A stretch of 64,000 bases of DNA from contig CAUJGJ010000093.1 of NCBI GenBank assembly GCA_963170055.1, forward strand, positions 1,326,001 to 1,390,000. The letters are read 5' to 3'. Below the pieces are notes generated by a model. That model was not told the DNA's origin. It did no database searches and saw only the letters and a list, made by a program, of their open reading frames with translations. The stretch comes from Halisarca cf. caerulea. Its lineage: Eukaryota; Porifera; Demospongiae; Chondrillida; Halisarcidae. This document shows positions 1 to 10,930 of this stretch, one piece after another. Each line of letters begins with the position of its first letter. The first letter of the stretch is position 1. A program made the translations under genes and the position numbers.

Positions 1-133
1 CTTTAAAATGTTAACGTTGCTAAATTTAATTTTATCATAAGAATAAAATTGTCAAAAATGCAAATATCTTAAAAACTGACTTAGTAACTTTCATTTAATG
101 CAAATTTCAGCTTAAACAACTATTCCAATGTCT
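1..133. repeat. Reference monomer of the 133-bp satellite
   Basis: This first complete unit serves as the coordinate frame. Landmarks are: ctttaaaatg (1-10); the invariant-looking core taacgtt (12-18) with the only CpG; AT tract aaatttaatttt (22-33); tatcataagaa (33-43); the variable gtcaaaaatg (51-60, elsewhere gtcaaagttg or cccaaagttg); caaatatctt (61-70); aaaaactgac (71-80); ttagtaactt (81-90); tcatttaatg (91-100, elsewhere ending aaag, or tcatataaag followed by ccaattt); caaatttcag (101-110); and a strongly kept right end, cttaaacaactattccaatg (111-130), tct (131-133). G plus C is 30 of 133. The phase is arbitrary: I chose the first base of the window, not a biological start. Confidence 0.97.
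13..18. other. AACGTT palindrome, sole CpG of the monomer (one example of ~481)
   Basis: The 6-bp palindrome aacgtt at monomer positions 13-18 carries the only CpG of the consensus unit. Variants around it change neighbours (gttaacg, gctaacg, ggtaacg, aattaacg, cgtttct) but keep the CG. I found only four units that lost it: C to T at 10120, G to A at 32291, and one G to T change seen twice, at 62333 and 62864. A few units gain a second CpG through gaacgaaatt (near 45207, 47069, 49463 and 51325). Any role in methylation or protein binding is inference. Confidence 0.85.
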
Positions 134-669
134 CTTTAAAATGCTAACGTTGCTAAATTTAATTTTATCATAAGAATAAATTTCCCAAAGTTGCAAATAT
201 CTTAAAAACTGACTTAGTAACTTTCATTTAATGCAAATTTCAGCTTAAACAACTATTCCAATGTCTCTTTAAAATGCTAACGTTGCTAAATTTAATTTTA
301 TCATAAGAACAAAATTGTCAAAAATGCAAATATCTTAAAAACTGACTTAGTAACTTTCATTTAAGGCAAATTTCAGCTTAAACAACTATTCCAATGTCTC
401 TTTAAAATGTTAACGTTGCTAAATTTAATTTTATCATAAGAATAAAATTCCCAAAGTTGCAAATATCTTAAAAACTGACTCAGTAACTTTCATTTAAAGC
501 AAATATCAGCTTAAACAACTATTCCAATGTCTTTTTAAAATGTTAACGTTGCTAAATTTAATTTTATCATAAGAATAAAACTCCCAAAGTTGCAAATATC
601 TTAAAAACTGACTTAGTAACTTTCATTTAAAGCAAATTTCAGCTTAAACAACTATTACAATGTCTCTTT

Positions 670-2797
670 AAAATGTTAACGTTGCTAAATTTAATTTTAT
701 CATAAGAATAAAATTGTCAAAGTTGCAAATATCTTAAAAACTGACTTAGTAACTTTCATATAAAGCCAATTTTAGCTTAAACAACTATTCCAATGTCTCT
801 TTAAAATGTTAACGTTGCTAAATGTAATTTTATCATAAGAATAAAATTGTCAAAAATGCAAATATCTTAAAAACTGACTTAGTAACTTTCATTTAAAGCA
901 AATTTCAGCTTAAACAACTATTCCAATGTCTCTTTAAAATGTTAACGTTGCTAACTTTAATTTTATCATAAGAATAAAATTGTCAAAGTTGCAAATATCT
1001 TAAAAACTGACTTAGTAACTTTCATATAAAGCCAATTTCAGCTTAAACAACTATTCCAATGTCTCTTTAAAATGTTAACGTTGCTAAATTTAATTTTATC
1101 ATAAGAATAAAATTGTCAAAAATGCAAATATCTTAAAAACTGACTTAGTAACTTTCATTTAATGCAAATTTCAGCTTAAACAACTATTCCAATGTCTCTT
1201 TAAAAAATCAACGTTGCTAAATTTAATTTTATCATAAGAATAAAATTGTCAAAGTTGCAAATATCTTAAAAACTGACTTAGTAACTTTCATATAAAGCCA
1301 ATTTCAGCTTAAACAACTATTCCAATGTCTCTTTAAAATGTTAACGTTGCTAAATTTAATTTTATCATAAGAATAAAATTCCCAAAGTTGCAAATATCTT
1401 AAAAACTTACTTAGTAACTTTCATTTAATGCAAATTTCAGCTTAAACAACTATTCCAATGTCTCTTTAAAATGCTAACGTTGCTAAATTTAATTTTATCA
1501 TAAGAATAAAATTCCCAAAGTTGCAAATATCTTAAAAATTGACTTAGTAACTTTCATTTAAAGCAAATTTCAGCTTAAACAACTATTCCAATGTCTCTTT
1601 AAAAAGTTAACGTTGCTAAATTTAATTTTATCATAAGAACAAAATTGTCAAAAATGCAAATATCTTAAAAACTGACTTAGTAACTTTCATTTAATGCAAA
1701 TTTCAGCTTAAACAACTATTCCAATGTCTCTTTAAAATGCTAACGTTGCTAAATTTAATTTTATCATAAGAATAAATTTCCCAAAGTTGCCAATAACTTA
1801 AAAACTGACTTAGTAACTTTCATATAAAGCCAATTTTAGCTTAAACAACTATTCCAATGTCTCTTTAAAATGTTAACGTTGCTAAATGTAATTTTATCAT
1901 AAGAATAAAATTGTCAAAAATGCAAATATCTTAAAAAATGACTTAGTAACTTTCATTTAAAGCAAATTTCAGCTTAAACAACTATTCCAATGTCTCTTTA
2001 AAATGTTAACGTTGCTAAATTTAATTTTATCATAAGAATAAAATTGTCAAAGTTGCAAATATCTTAAAAACTGACTTAGTAACTTTCATATAAAGCCAAT
2101 TTAAGCTTAAACAACTATTCCAATGTCTCTTTAAAATGTTAACGTTGCTAAATTTAATTTTATCATAAGAATAAAATTGTCAAAAATGCAAATATCTTAA
2201 AAACTGACTTAGTAACTTTCATTTAATGCAAATTTCAGCTTAAACAACTATTCCAATGTCTCTTTAAAAAATTAACGTTGCTAAATTTAATTTTATCATA
2301 AGAATAAAATTGTCAAAGTTGCAAATATCTTAAAAACTGACTTAGTAACTTTCATATAAAGCCAATTTCAGCTTAAACAACTATTCCAATGTCTCTTTAA
2401 AATGTTAACGTTGCTAAATTTAATTTTATCATAAGAATAAAATTCCCAAAGTTGCAAATATCTTAAAAACTTACTTAGTAACTTTCATTTAATGCAAATT
2501 TCAGCTTAAACAACTATTCCAATGTCTCTTTAAAATGCTAACGTTGCTAAATTTAATTTTATCATAAGAATAAAATTCCCAAAGTTGCAAATATCTTAAA
2601 AACTGACTTAGTAACTTTCATTTAAAGCAAATTTCAGCTTAAACAACTATTCCAATGTCTCTTTAAAATGTTAACGTTGCTAAATTTAATTTTATCATAA
2701 GAACAAAATTGTCAAAAATGCAAATATCTTAAAAACTGACTTAGTAACTTTCATTTAATGCAAATTTCAGCTTAAACAACTATTCCAATGTCTCTTT
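670..2797. repeat. HOR block: 8-monomer unit (1,064 bp), two tandem copies
   Basis: Diagnostic variants recur exactly 1,064 bp (8 x 133) apart. The ccaattttagc end of a catataaagcc unit is at 771 and 1835. The aaatgtaatt change is at 821 and 1885. A taaaaaat change before the core is at 1201 and 2265, reading aatca in the first copy and aatta in the second. The aaaaacttac change is at 1401 and 2465, and gaacaaaatt at 1637 and 2701. The match fails before about 740 and after about 2,850, so the boundaries here are good only to about one monomer. The catataaagcc and aaatgtaatt variants are otherwise seen mainly in the right-hand part of the window. Confidence 0.8.
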
Positions 2798-3461
2798 AAA
2801 ATGCTAACGTTGCTAAATTTAATTTTATCATAAGAATAAATTTCCCAAAGTTGCAAATATCTCAAAAACTGACTTAGTAACTTTCATTTAATGCAAATTT
2901 CAGCTTAAACAACTATTCCAATGTCTCTTTAAAATGCTAACGTTGCTAAATTTAATTTTATCATAAGAACAAAATTGTCAAAAATGCAAATATCTTAAAA
3001 ACTGACTTAGTAACTTTCATTTAAGGCAAATTTCAGCTTAAACAACTATTCCAATGTCTCTTTAAAATGCTAACGTTGCTAAATTTAATTTTATCATAAG
3101 AATAAATTTCCCAAAGTTGCAAATATCTTAAAAACTTACTTAGTAACTTTCATTTAATGCAAATTTCAGCTTAAACAACTATTCCAATGTCTCTTTAAAA
3201 TGCTAACGTTGCTAAATTTAATTTTATCATAAGAACAAAATTGTCAAAAATGCAAATATCTTAAAAACTGACTTAGTAACTTTCATTTAAGGCAAATTTC
3301 AGCTTAAACAACTATTCCAATGTCTCTTTAAAATGCTAACGTTGCTAAATTTAATTTTATCATAAGAATAAAATTCCCAAAGTTGCAAATATCTTAAAAA
3401 CTGACTTAGTAACTTTCATTTAAAGCAAATTTCAGCTTAAACAACTATTCCAATGTCTCTT
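2664..3461. repeat. Two-monomer alternation (266 bp) with copies of the window start
   Basis: Units with gaacaaaatt plus gtcaaaaatg occur at 2701, 2967 and 3233, each 266 bp apart. They alternate with units carrying cccaaagttg, two of which also have gaataaattt. The ttaaggcaaa change at 361 recurs at 3021 and 3287. The spacing 361 to 3021 is 2,660 bp (20 x 133), and the first ~500 bp of the window match this stretch in variant order. This looks like a copied segment followed by local dimer expansion. Boundaries are approximate. Confidence 0.65.
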
Positions 3462-4122
3462 TAAAATGTTAACGTTGCTAAATTTAATTTTATCATAAGA
3501 ATAAAATTCCCAAAGTTGCAAATATCTTAAACACTGACTCAGTAACTTTCATTTAAAGCAAATATCAGCTTAAACAACTATTCCAATGTCTCTTTAAAAT
3601 GTTAACGTTGCTAAATTTAATTTTATCATAAGAATAAAATTCCCAAAGTTGCAAATATCTTAAAAACTTACTTAGTAACTTTCATTTAATGCAAATTTCA
3701 GCTTAAACAACTATTCCAATGTCTCTTTAAAATGCTAACGTTGCTAAATTTAATTTTATCATAAGAATAAAATTCCCAAAGTTGCAAATATCTTAAAAAC
3801 TGACTTAGTAACTTTCATTTAAAGCAAATTTCAGCTTAAACAACTATTCCAATGTCTCTTTAAAATGTTAACGTTGCTAAATTTAATTTTATCATAAGAA
3901 CAAAATTGTCAAAAATGCAAATATCTTAAAAACTGACTTAGTAACTTTCATTTAATGCAAATTTCAGCTTAAACAACTATTCCAATGTCTCTTTAAAATG
4001 CTAACGTTGCTAAATTTAATTTTATCATAAGAATAAAATTCCCAAAGTTGCAAATATCTTAAAAACTGACTTAGTAACTTTCATTTAAAGCAAATTTCAG
4101 CTTAAACAACTATTCCAATGTC

Positions 4123-4918
4123 TCTTTAAAATGTTAACGTTGCTAAATTTAATTTTATCATAAGAATAAAATTCCCAAAGTTGCAAATATCTTAAAAACT
4201 GACTCAGTAACTTTCATTTAAAGCAAATATCAGCTTAAACAACTATTCCAATGTCTTTTTAAAATGTTAACGTTGCTAAATTTAATTTTATCATAAGAAT
4301 AAAATTCCCAAAGTTGAAAATATCTTAGAAACTGACTTAGTAACTTTCATTTAAAGGAAATTTCAGCTTAAACAACTATTCCAAAGTCTCTTTAAAATGC
4401 TAACGTTGCTAAATTTAATTTTATCATAAGAATAAAATTCCCAAAGTTGCAAATATCTTAAAAACTGACTTAGTAACTTTAATTTAAGCAAATTTCAGCT
4501 TAAACAACTATTCCAATGTCTCTTTAAAATGTTAACGTTGCTAAATTTAATTTTATCATAAGAATAAAATTCCCAAAGTTGCAAATATCTTAAAAACTGA
4601 CTCAGTAACTTTCATTTAAAGCAAATATCAGCTTAAACAACTATTCCAATGTCTTTTTAAAATGTTAACGTTGCTAAATTTAATTTTATCATAAGAATAA
4701 AATTCCCAAAGTTGAAAATATCTTAGAAACTGACTTAGTAACTTTCATTTAAAGCAAATTTCAGCTTAAACAACTATTCCAATGTCTCTTTAAAATGCTA
4801 ACGTTGCTAAATTTAATTTTATCATAAGAATAAAATTCCCAAAGTTGCAAATATCTTAAAAACTGACTTAGTAACTTTAATTTAAGCAAATTTCAGCTTA
4901 AACAACTATTCCAATGTC
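4123..4918. repeat. HOR: 3-monomer unit (398 bp), two copies
   Basis: Three ordered variant units repeat at 398 bp (3 x 133 - 1). The first has ctgactcagtaac (4201, 4599) followed by tctttttaaaatg. The second has gaaaatatcttagaaactg. The third has the one-base-short ttaatttaagc (4475, 4873). The same trio is found again at 6593 and 6991, also 398 bp apart. In copy 1 the second unit carries ggaaatttc and ends ccaaagtct; in copy 2 it carries gcaaatttc and ends ccaatgtct. The two copies have therefore already diverged or been partly converted. Edges are approximate to one monomer. Confidence 0.75.
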
Positions 4919-7900
4919 TCTTTAAAATGTTAACGTTGCTAAATTTAATTTTATCATAAGAACAAAATTGTCAAAGTTGCAAATATCTTAAAAACTGACT
5001 TAGTAACTTTCATTTAATGCAAATTTCAGCTTAAACAACTATTCCAATGTCTCTTTAAAATGCTAACGTTGCTAAATTTAATTTTATCATAAGAATAAAA
5101 TTCCCAAAGTTGCAAATATCTTAAAAACTGACTTAGTAACTTTCATTTAAAGCAAATTTCAGCTTAAACAACTATTCCAATGTCTCTTTAAAATGTTAAC
5201 GTTGCTAAATTTAATTTTATCATAAGAATAAAATTGTCAAAGTTGCAAATATCTTAAAAACTGACTTAGTAACTTTCATTTAAAGCAAATTTCAGCTTAA
5301 ACAACTATTCCAATGTCTCTTTAAAATGTTAACGTTGCTAAATTTAATTTTATCATAAGAATAAAATTGTCAAAGTTGAAAATATCTTAAAAACTGACTT
5401 AGTAACTTTCATTTAATGCAAATTTCAGCTTAAACAACTATTCCAATGTCTCTTTAAAATGTTAACGTTGCTAAATTTAATTTTATCATAAGAATAAAAT
5501 TGTCAAAGTTGAAAATATCTTAAAAACTGACTTTGTAACTTTCATTTAAAGCAAATATCAACTTAAATAACTATTCCAATGTCTCTTTAAAATGTTAACG
5601 TTTCTAAATTTAATTTTATCATAAGAATAAAATTCCCAAAGTTGCAAATATCTTAAAAACTTACTTAGTAACTTTCATTTAATGCAAATTTCAGCTTAAA
5701 CAACTATTCCAATGTCTCTTTAAAATGCTAACGTTGCTAAATTTAATTTTATCATAAGAACAAAATTGTCAAAAATGCAAATATCTTAAAAACTGACTTA
5801 GTAACTTTCATTTAATGCAAATTTCAGCTTAAACAACTATTCCAATGTCTCTTTAAAATGTTAACGTTGCTAAATTTAATTTTATCATAAGAATAAAATT
5901 CCCAAAGTTGCAAATATCTTAAAAACTGACTTAGTAACTTTCATTTAAAGCAAATTTCAGCTTAAACAACTATTCCAATGTCTCTTTAAAAACTTAACGT
6001 TGCTAAATTTAATTTTATCATAAGAATAAAATTGTCAAAGTTGCAAATATCTTAAAAACTTACTTAGTAACTTTCATTTAATGCAAATTTCAGCTTAAAC
6101 AACTATTCCAATGTCTCTTTAAAATGCTAACGTTGCTAAATTTAATTTTATCATAAGAACAAAATTGTCAAAAATGCAAATATCTTAAAAACTGACTTAG
6201 TAACTTTCATTTAAAGCAAATTTCAGCTTAAACAACTATTCCAATGTCTCTTTAAAATGTTAACGTTGCTAAATTTAATTTTATCATAAGAACAAAATTG
6301 TCAAAAATGCAAATATCTTAAAAACTGACTTAGTAACTTTCATTTAATGCAAATTTCAGCTTAAACAACTATTCCAATGTCTCTTTAAAATGCTAACGTT
6401 GCTAAATTTAATTTTATCATAAGAATAAAATTCCCAAAGTTGCAAATATCTTAAAAACTGACTTAGTAACTTTAATTTAAAGCAAATTTCAGCTTAAACA
6501 ACTATTCCAATGTCTCTTTAAAATGTTAACGTTGCTAAATTTAATTTTATCATAAGAATAAAATTCCCAAAGTTGCAAATATCTTAAAAACTGACTCAGT
6601 AACTTTCATTTAAAGCAAATATCAGCTTAAACAACTATTCCAATGTCTTTTTAAAATGTTAACGTTGCTAAATTTAATTTTATCATAAGAATAAAATTCC
6701 CAAAGTTGAAAATATCTTAGAAACTGACTTAGTAACTTTCATTTAAATGAAATTTCAGCTTAAACAACTATTCCAAAGTCTCTTTAAAATGCTAACGTTG
6801 CTAAATTTAATTTTATCATAAGAATAAAATTCCCAAAGTTGCAAATATCTTAAAAACTGACTTAGTAACTTTAATTTAAGCAAATTTCAGCTTAAACAAC
6901 TATTCCAATGTCTCTTTAAAATGTTAACGTTGCTAAATTTAATTTTATCATAAGAATAAAATTCCCAAAGTTGCAAATATCTTAAAAACTGACTCAGTAA
7001 CTTTCATTTAAAGTAAATTTCAGCTTAAACAACTATTCCAATGTCTTTTTAAAATGTTAACGTTGCTAAATTTAATTTTATCATAAGAATAAAATTCCCA
7101 AAGTTGAAAATATCTTAGAAACTGACTTAGTAACTTTCATTTAAAGCAAATTTCAGCTTAAACAACTATTCCAATGTCTCTTTAAAATGCTAACGTTGCT
7201 AAATTTAATTTTATCATAAGAATAAAATTCCCAAAGTTGCAAATATCTTAAAAACTGACTTAGTAACTTTCATTTAAAGCAAATTTCAGCTTAAACAACT
7301 ATTCCAATGTCTCTTTAAAATGTTAACGTTGCTAAATTTAATTTTATCATAAGAATAAAATTGTCAAAGTTGCAAATATCTTAAAAACTGACTTAGTAAC
7401 TTTCATTTAAAGCAAATTTCAGCTTAAACAACTATTCCAATGTCTCTTTAAAATGTTAACGTTGCTAAATTTAATTTTATCATAAGAATAAAATTGTCAA
7501 AGTTGAAAATATCTTAAAAACTGACTTTGTAACTTTCATTTAAAGCAAATATCAACTTAAATAACTATTCCAATGTCTCTTTAAAATGTTAACGTTTCTA
7601 AATTTAATTTTATCATAAGAATAAAATTCCCAAAGTTGCAAATATCTTAAAAACTTACTTAGTAACTTTCATTTAATGCAAATTTCAGCTTAAACAACTA
7701 TTCCAATGTCTCTTTAAAATGCTAACGTTGCTAAATTTAATTTTATCATAAGAATAAAATTCCCAAAGTTGCAAATATCTCAAAAACTGACTTAGTAACT
7801 TTCATTTAAAGCAAATTTCAGCTTAAACAACTATTCCAATGTCTCTTTAAAAACTTAACGTTGCTAAATTTAATTTTATCATAAGAATAAAATTGTCAAA

Positions 7901-9300
7901 GTTGCAAATATCTTAAAAACTTACTTAGTAACTTTCATTTAATGCAAATTTCAGCTTAAACAACTATTCCAATGTCTCTTTAAAATGCTAACGTTGCTAA
8001 ATTTAATTTTATCATAAGAACAAAATTGTCAAAAATGCAAATATATTAAAAACTGACTTAGTAACTTTCATTAAATGCAAATTTCAGCTTAAACAACTAT
8101 TTCAATGTCTCTTTAAAATGCTAACGTTGCTAAATGTAATTTTATCATAAGAATAAAATTCCCAAAGTTGCAAATATCTTAAAAACTGACTTAGTAACTT
8201 TCATTTAAAGCAAATTTCAGCTTAAACAACTATTCCAATGTCTCTTTAAAATGTTAACGTTGCTAAATTTAATTTTATCATAAGAATAAAATTCCCAAAG
8301 TTGCAAATATCTTAAAAACTGACTCAGTAACTTTCATTTAAAGCAAATATCAGCTTAAACAACTATTCCAATGTCTTTTTAAAATGTTAACGTTGCTAAA
8401 TTTAATTTTATCATAAGAATAAAATTCCCAAAGTTGCAAATATCTTAAAAACTGACTTAGTAACTTTCATTTAAAGCAAATTTCAGCTTAAACAACTATT
8501 CCAATGTCTCTTTAAAAACTTAACGTTGCTAAATTTAATTTTATCATAAGAATAAAATTGTCAAAGTTGCAAATATCTTAAAAACTTACTGAGTAACTTT
8601 CATTTAATGCAAATTTCAGCTTAAACAACTATTCCAATGTCTCTTTAAAATGCTAACGTTGCTAAATTTAATTTTATCATAAGAACAAAATTGTCAAAAA
8701 TGCAAATATATTAAAAACTGACTTAGTAACTTTCATTAAATGCAAATTTCAGCTTAAACAACTATTTCAATGTCTCTTTAAAATGCTAACGTTGCTAAAT
8801 GTAATTTTATCATAAGAATAAAATTCCCAAAGTTGCAAATATCTTAAAAACTGACTTAGTAACTTTCATTTAAAGCAAATTTCAGCTTAAACAACTATTC
8901 CAATGTCTCTTTAAAATGTTAACGTTGCTAAATTTAATTTTATCATAAGAATAAAATTCCCAAAGTTGCAAATATCTTAAAAACTGACTCAGTAACTTTC
9001 ATTTAAAGCAAATATCAGCTTAAACAACTATTCCAATGTCTTTTTAAAATGTTAACGTTGCTAAATTTAATTTTATCATAAGAATAAAATTCCCAAAGTT
9101 GAAAATATCTTAGAAACTGACTTAGTAACTTTCATTTAAAGGAAATTTCAGCTTAAACAACTATTCCAAAGTCTCTTTAAAATGCTAACGTTGCTAAATT
9201 TAATTTTATCATAAGAATAAAATTCCCAAAGTTGCAAATATCTTAAAAACTGACTTAGTAACTTTAATTTAAGCAAATTTCAGCTTAAACAACTATTCCA
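4190..9300. repeat. Dispersed 18-monomer spacing (~2,392 bp), three related segments
   Basis: The cttagaaactg unit that follows a ctgactcag unit occurs at 4324, 6716 and 9109. The spacings are 2,392 and 2,393 bp, or 18 x 133 minus the one-base deletions between them. The ctgactcag units at 4201 and 6593 show the same offset. The next marker, ctgactttgtaac (5529, 7523, 9783), is spaced 1,994 and 2,260 bp instead. Monomers have therefore been lost or gained inside the longer period since duplication. I describe this as a degraded 18-mer HOR rather than a clean one. Confidence 0.6.
7843..9172. repeat. HOR: 5-monomer unit (665 bp), two tandem copies
   Basis: Six markers recur at exactly 665 bp (5 x 133): aacttaacg (7852, 8517), the atatatt change in a gcaaatatatt unit (8041, 8706), tatttcaatg with ttcaatgtct at 8101 and 8766, the aaatgtaatt change (~8135, ~8800), ctgactcag (8321, 8986), and gtcttttta (8373, 9038). 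The match ends in the following unit, where the first copy has gcaaatatcttaaaa and the second gaaaatatcttagaa. A related aacttaacg unit at 5991 lies 1,861 bp (14 x 133 - 1) upstream of the first. Confidence 0.82.
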
Positions 9301-10930
9301 ATGTCTCTTTAAAATGTTAACGTTGCTAAATTTAATTTTATCATAAGAACAAAATTGTCAAAGTTGCAAATATCTTAAAAACTGACTTAGTAACTTTCAT
9401 TTAATGCAAATTTCAGCCTAAACAACTATTCCAATGTCTCTTTAAAATGCTAACGTTGCTAAATTTAATTTTATCATAAGAATAAAATTCCCAAAGTTGC
9501 AAATATCTTAAAAACTGACTTAGTAACTTTCATTTAAAGCAAATTTCAGCTTAAACAACTATTCCAATGTCTCTTTAAAATGTTAACGTTGCTAAATGTA
9601 ATTTTATCATAAGAATAAAATTGTCAAAGTTGCAAATATCTTAAAAACTGACTTAGTAACTTTCATTTAAAGCAAATTTCAGCTTAAACAACTATTCCAA
9701 TGTCTCTTTAAAATGTTAACGTTGCTAAATTTAATTTTATCATAAGAATAAAATTGTCAAAGTTGAAAATATCTTAAAAACTGACTTTGTAACTTTCATT
9801 TAAAGCAAATATCAACTTAAATAACTATTCCAATGTCTCTTTAAAATGTTAACGTTTCTAAATTTAATTTTATCATAAGAATAAAATTCCCAAAGTTGCA
9901 AATATCTTAAAAACTTACTTAGTAACTTTCATTTAATGCAAATTTCAGCTTAAACAACTATTCCAATGTCTCTTTAAAATGTTAACGTTGCTAAATTTAA
10001 TTTTATCATAAGAACAAAATTGTCAAAAAATTCAAATATCTTAAAAACTGACTTAGTAACTTTCCTTTAATGCAAATTTCAGCTTAAACAACTATTCCAA
10101 TGTCTCTTTAAAATGTTAATGTTGCTAAATTTAATTTTATCATAAGAATAAAATTGTCAAAGTTGCAAATATCTTAAAAACTGACTTAGTAACTTTCATT
10201 TAAAGCAAATTTCAGCTTAAACAACTATTCCAATGTCTCTTTAAAATGTTAACGTTGCTAAATTTAATTTTATCATAAGAATAAAATTGTCAAAATGCAA
10301 ATATCTTAAAAACTGACTTAGTAACTTTCATTTAAAGCAAATTTCAGCTTAAACAACTATTCCAATGTCTCTTTAAAATGTTAACGTTGCTAAATTTAAT
10401 TTTATCATAAGAATAAAATTGTCAAAGTTGAAAATATCTTAAAAACTGACTTTGTAACTTTTATTTAATGCAAATTTCAGCTTAAACAACTATTCCAATG
10501 TCTCTTTAAAATGCTAACGTTGCTAAATTTAATTTTATCATAAGAACAAAATTGTCAAAAATGCAAATATCTTAAAAACTGACTTAGTAACTTTCATTTA
10601 ATGCAAATTTCAGCTTAAACAACTATTCCAATGTCTCTTTAAAATGTTAACGTTGCTAAATTTAATTTTATCATAAGAATAAAATTCCCAAAGTTGCAAA
10701 TATCTTAAAAACTAACTTAGTAACTTTCATTTAAAGCAAATTTCAGCTTAAACAACTATTCCAATGTCTCTTTAAAATGTTAACGTTGCTAAATTTAATT
10801 TTATCATAAGAATAAAATTCCCAAAGTTGCAAATATCTTAAAAACTGACTTAGTAACTTTCATTTAAAGCAAATTTCAGCTTAAACAACTATTCCAATGT
10901 CTCTTTAAAATGCTAACGTTGCTAAATTTA
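9300..10930. repeat. Satellite segment without a clear HOR; two offsetting one-base indels
   Basis: This stretch continues the same 133-bp units. It includes the only single-base insertion I found, an extra A giving gtcaaaaaattcaaat near 10021-10035. About 270 bp later there is a single-base deletion (gtcaaaatgc near 10290), so the phase is restored. The unit at 10111-10121 has lost its CpG by C to T at 10120. A ctgactttgtaac unit at 10448 lies 665 bp after the one at 9783. No gene or non-satellite sequence is present. Confidence 0.7.

Noticed and set aside
11..133. ARS-like or replication-origin elements in the AT tracts (aaatttaatttt, tttatcat)
   Set aside because: No stretch I checked fits the yeast ACS consensus cleanly. 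AT-richness alone would give near-matches, so no origin is called.
1..133. Promoter or terminator signals (TATA-like and T-rich stretches)
   Set aside because: At ~77% AT such strings are expected by chance, and there is no gene for them to serve.
2101..2110. AAGCTT and GTTAAC sites in some units as possible functional sites
   Set aside because: They arise from single common substitutions (cagctt to aagctt; gctaac to gttaac) in AT-rich sequence and only serve as variant marks.
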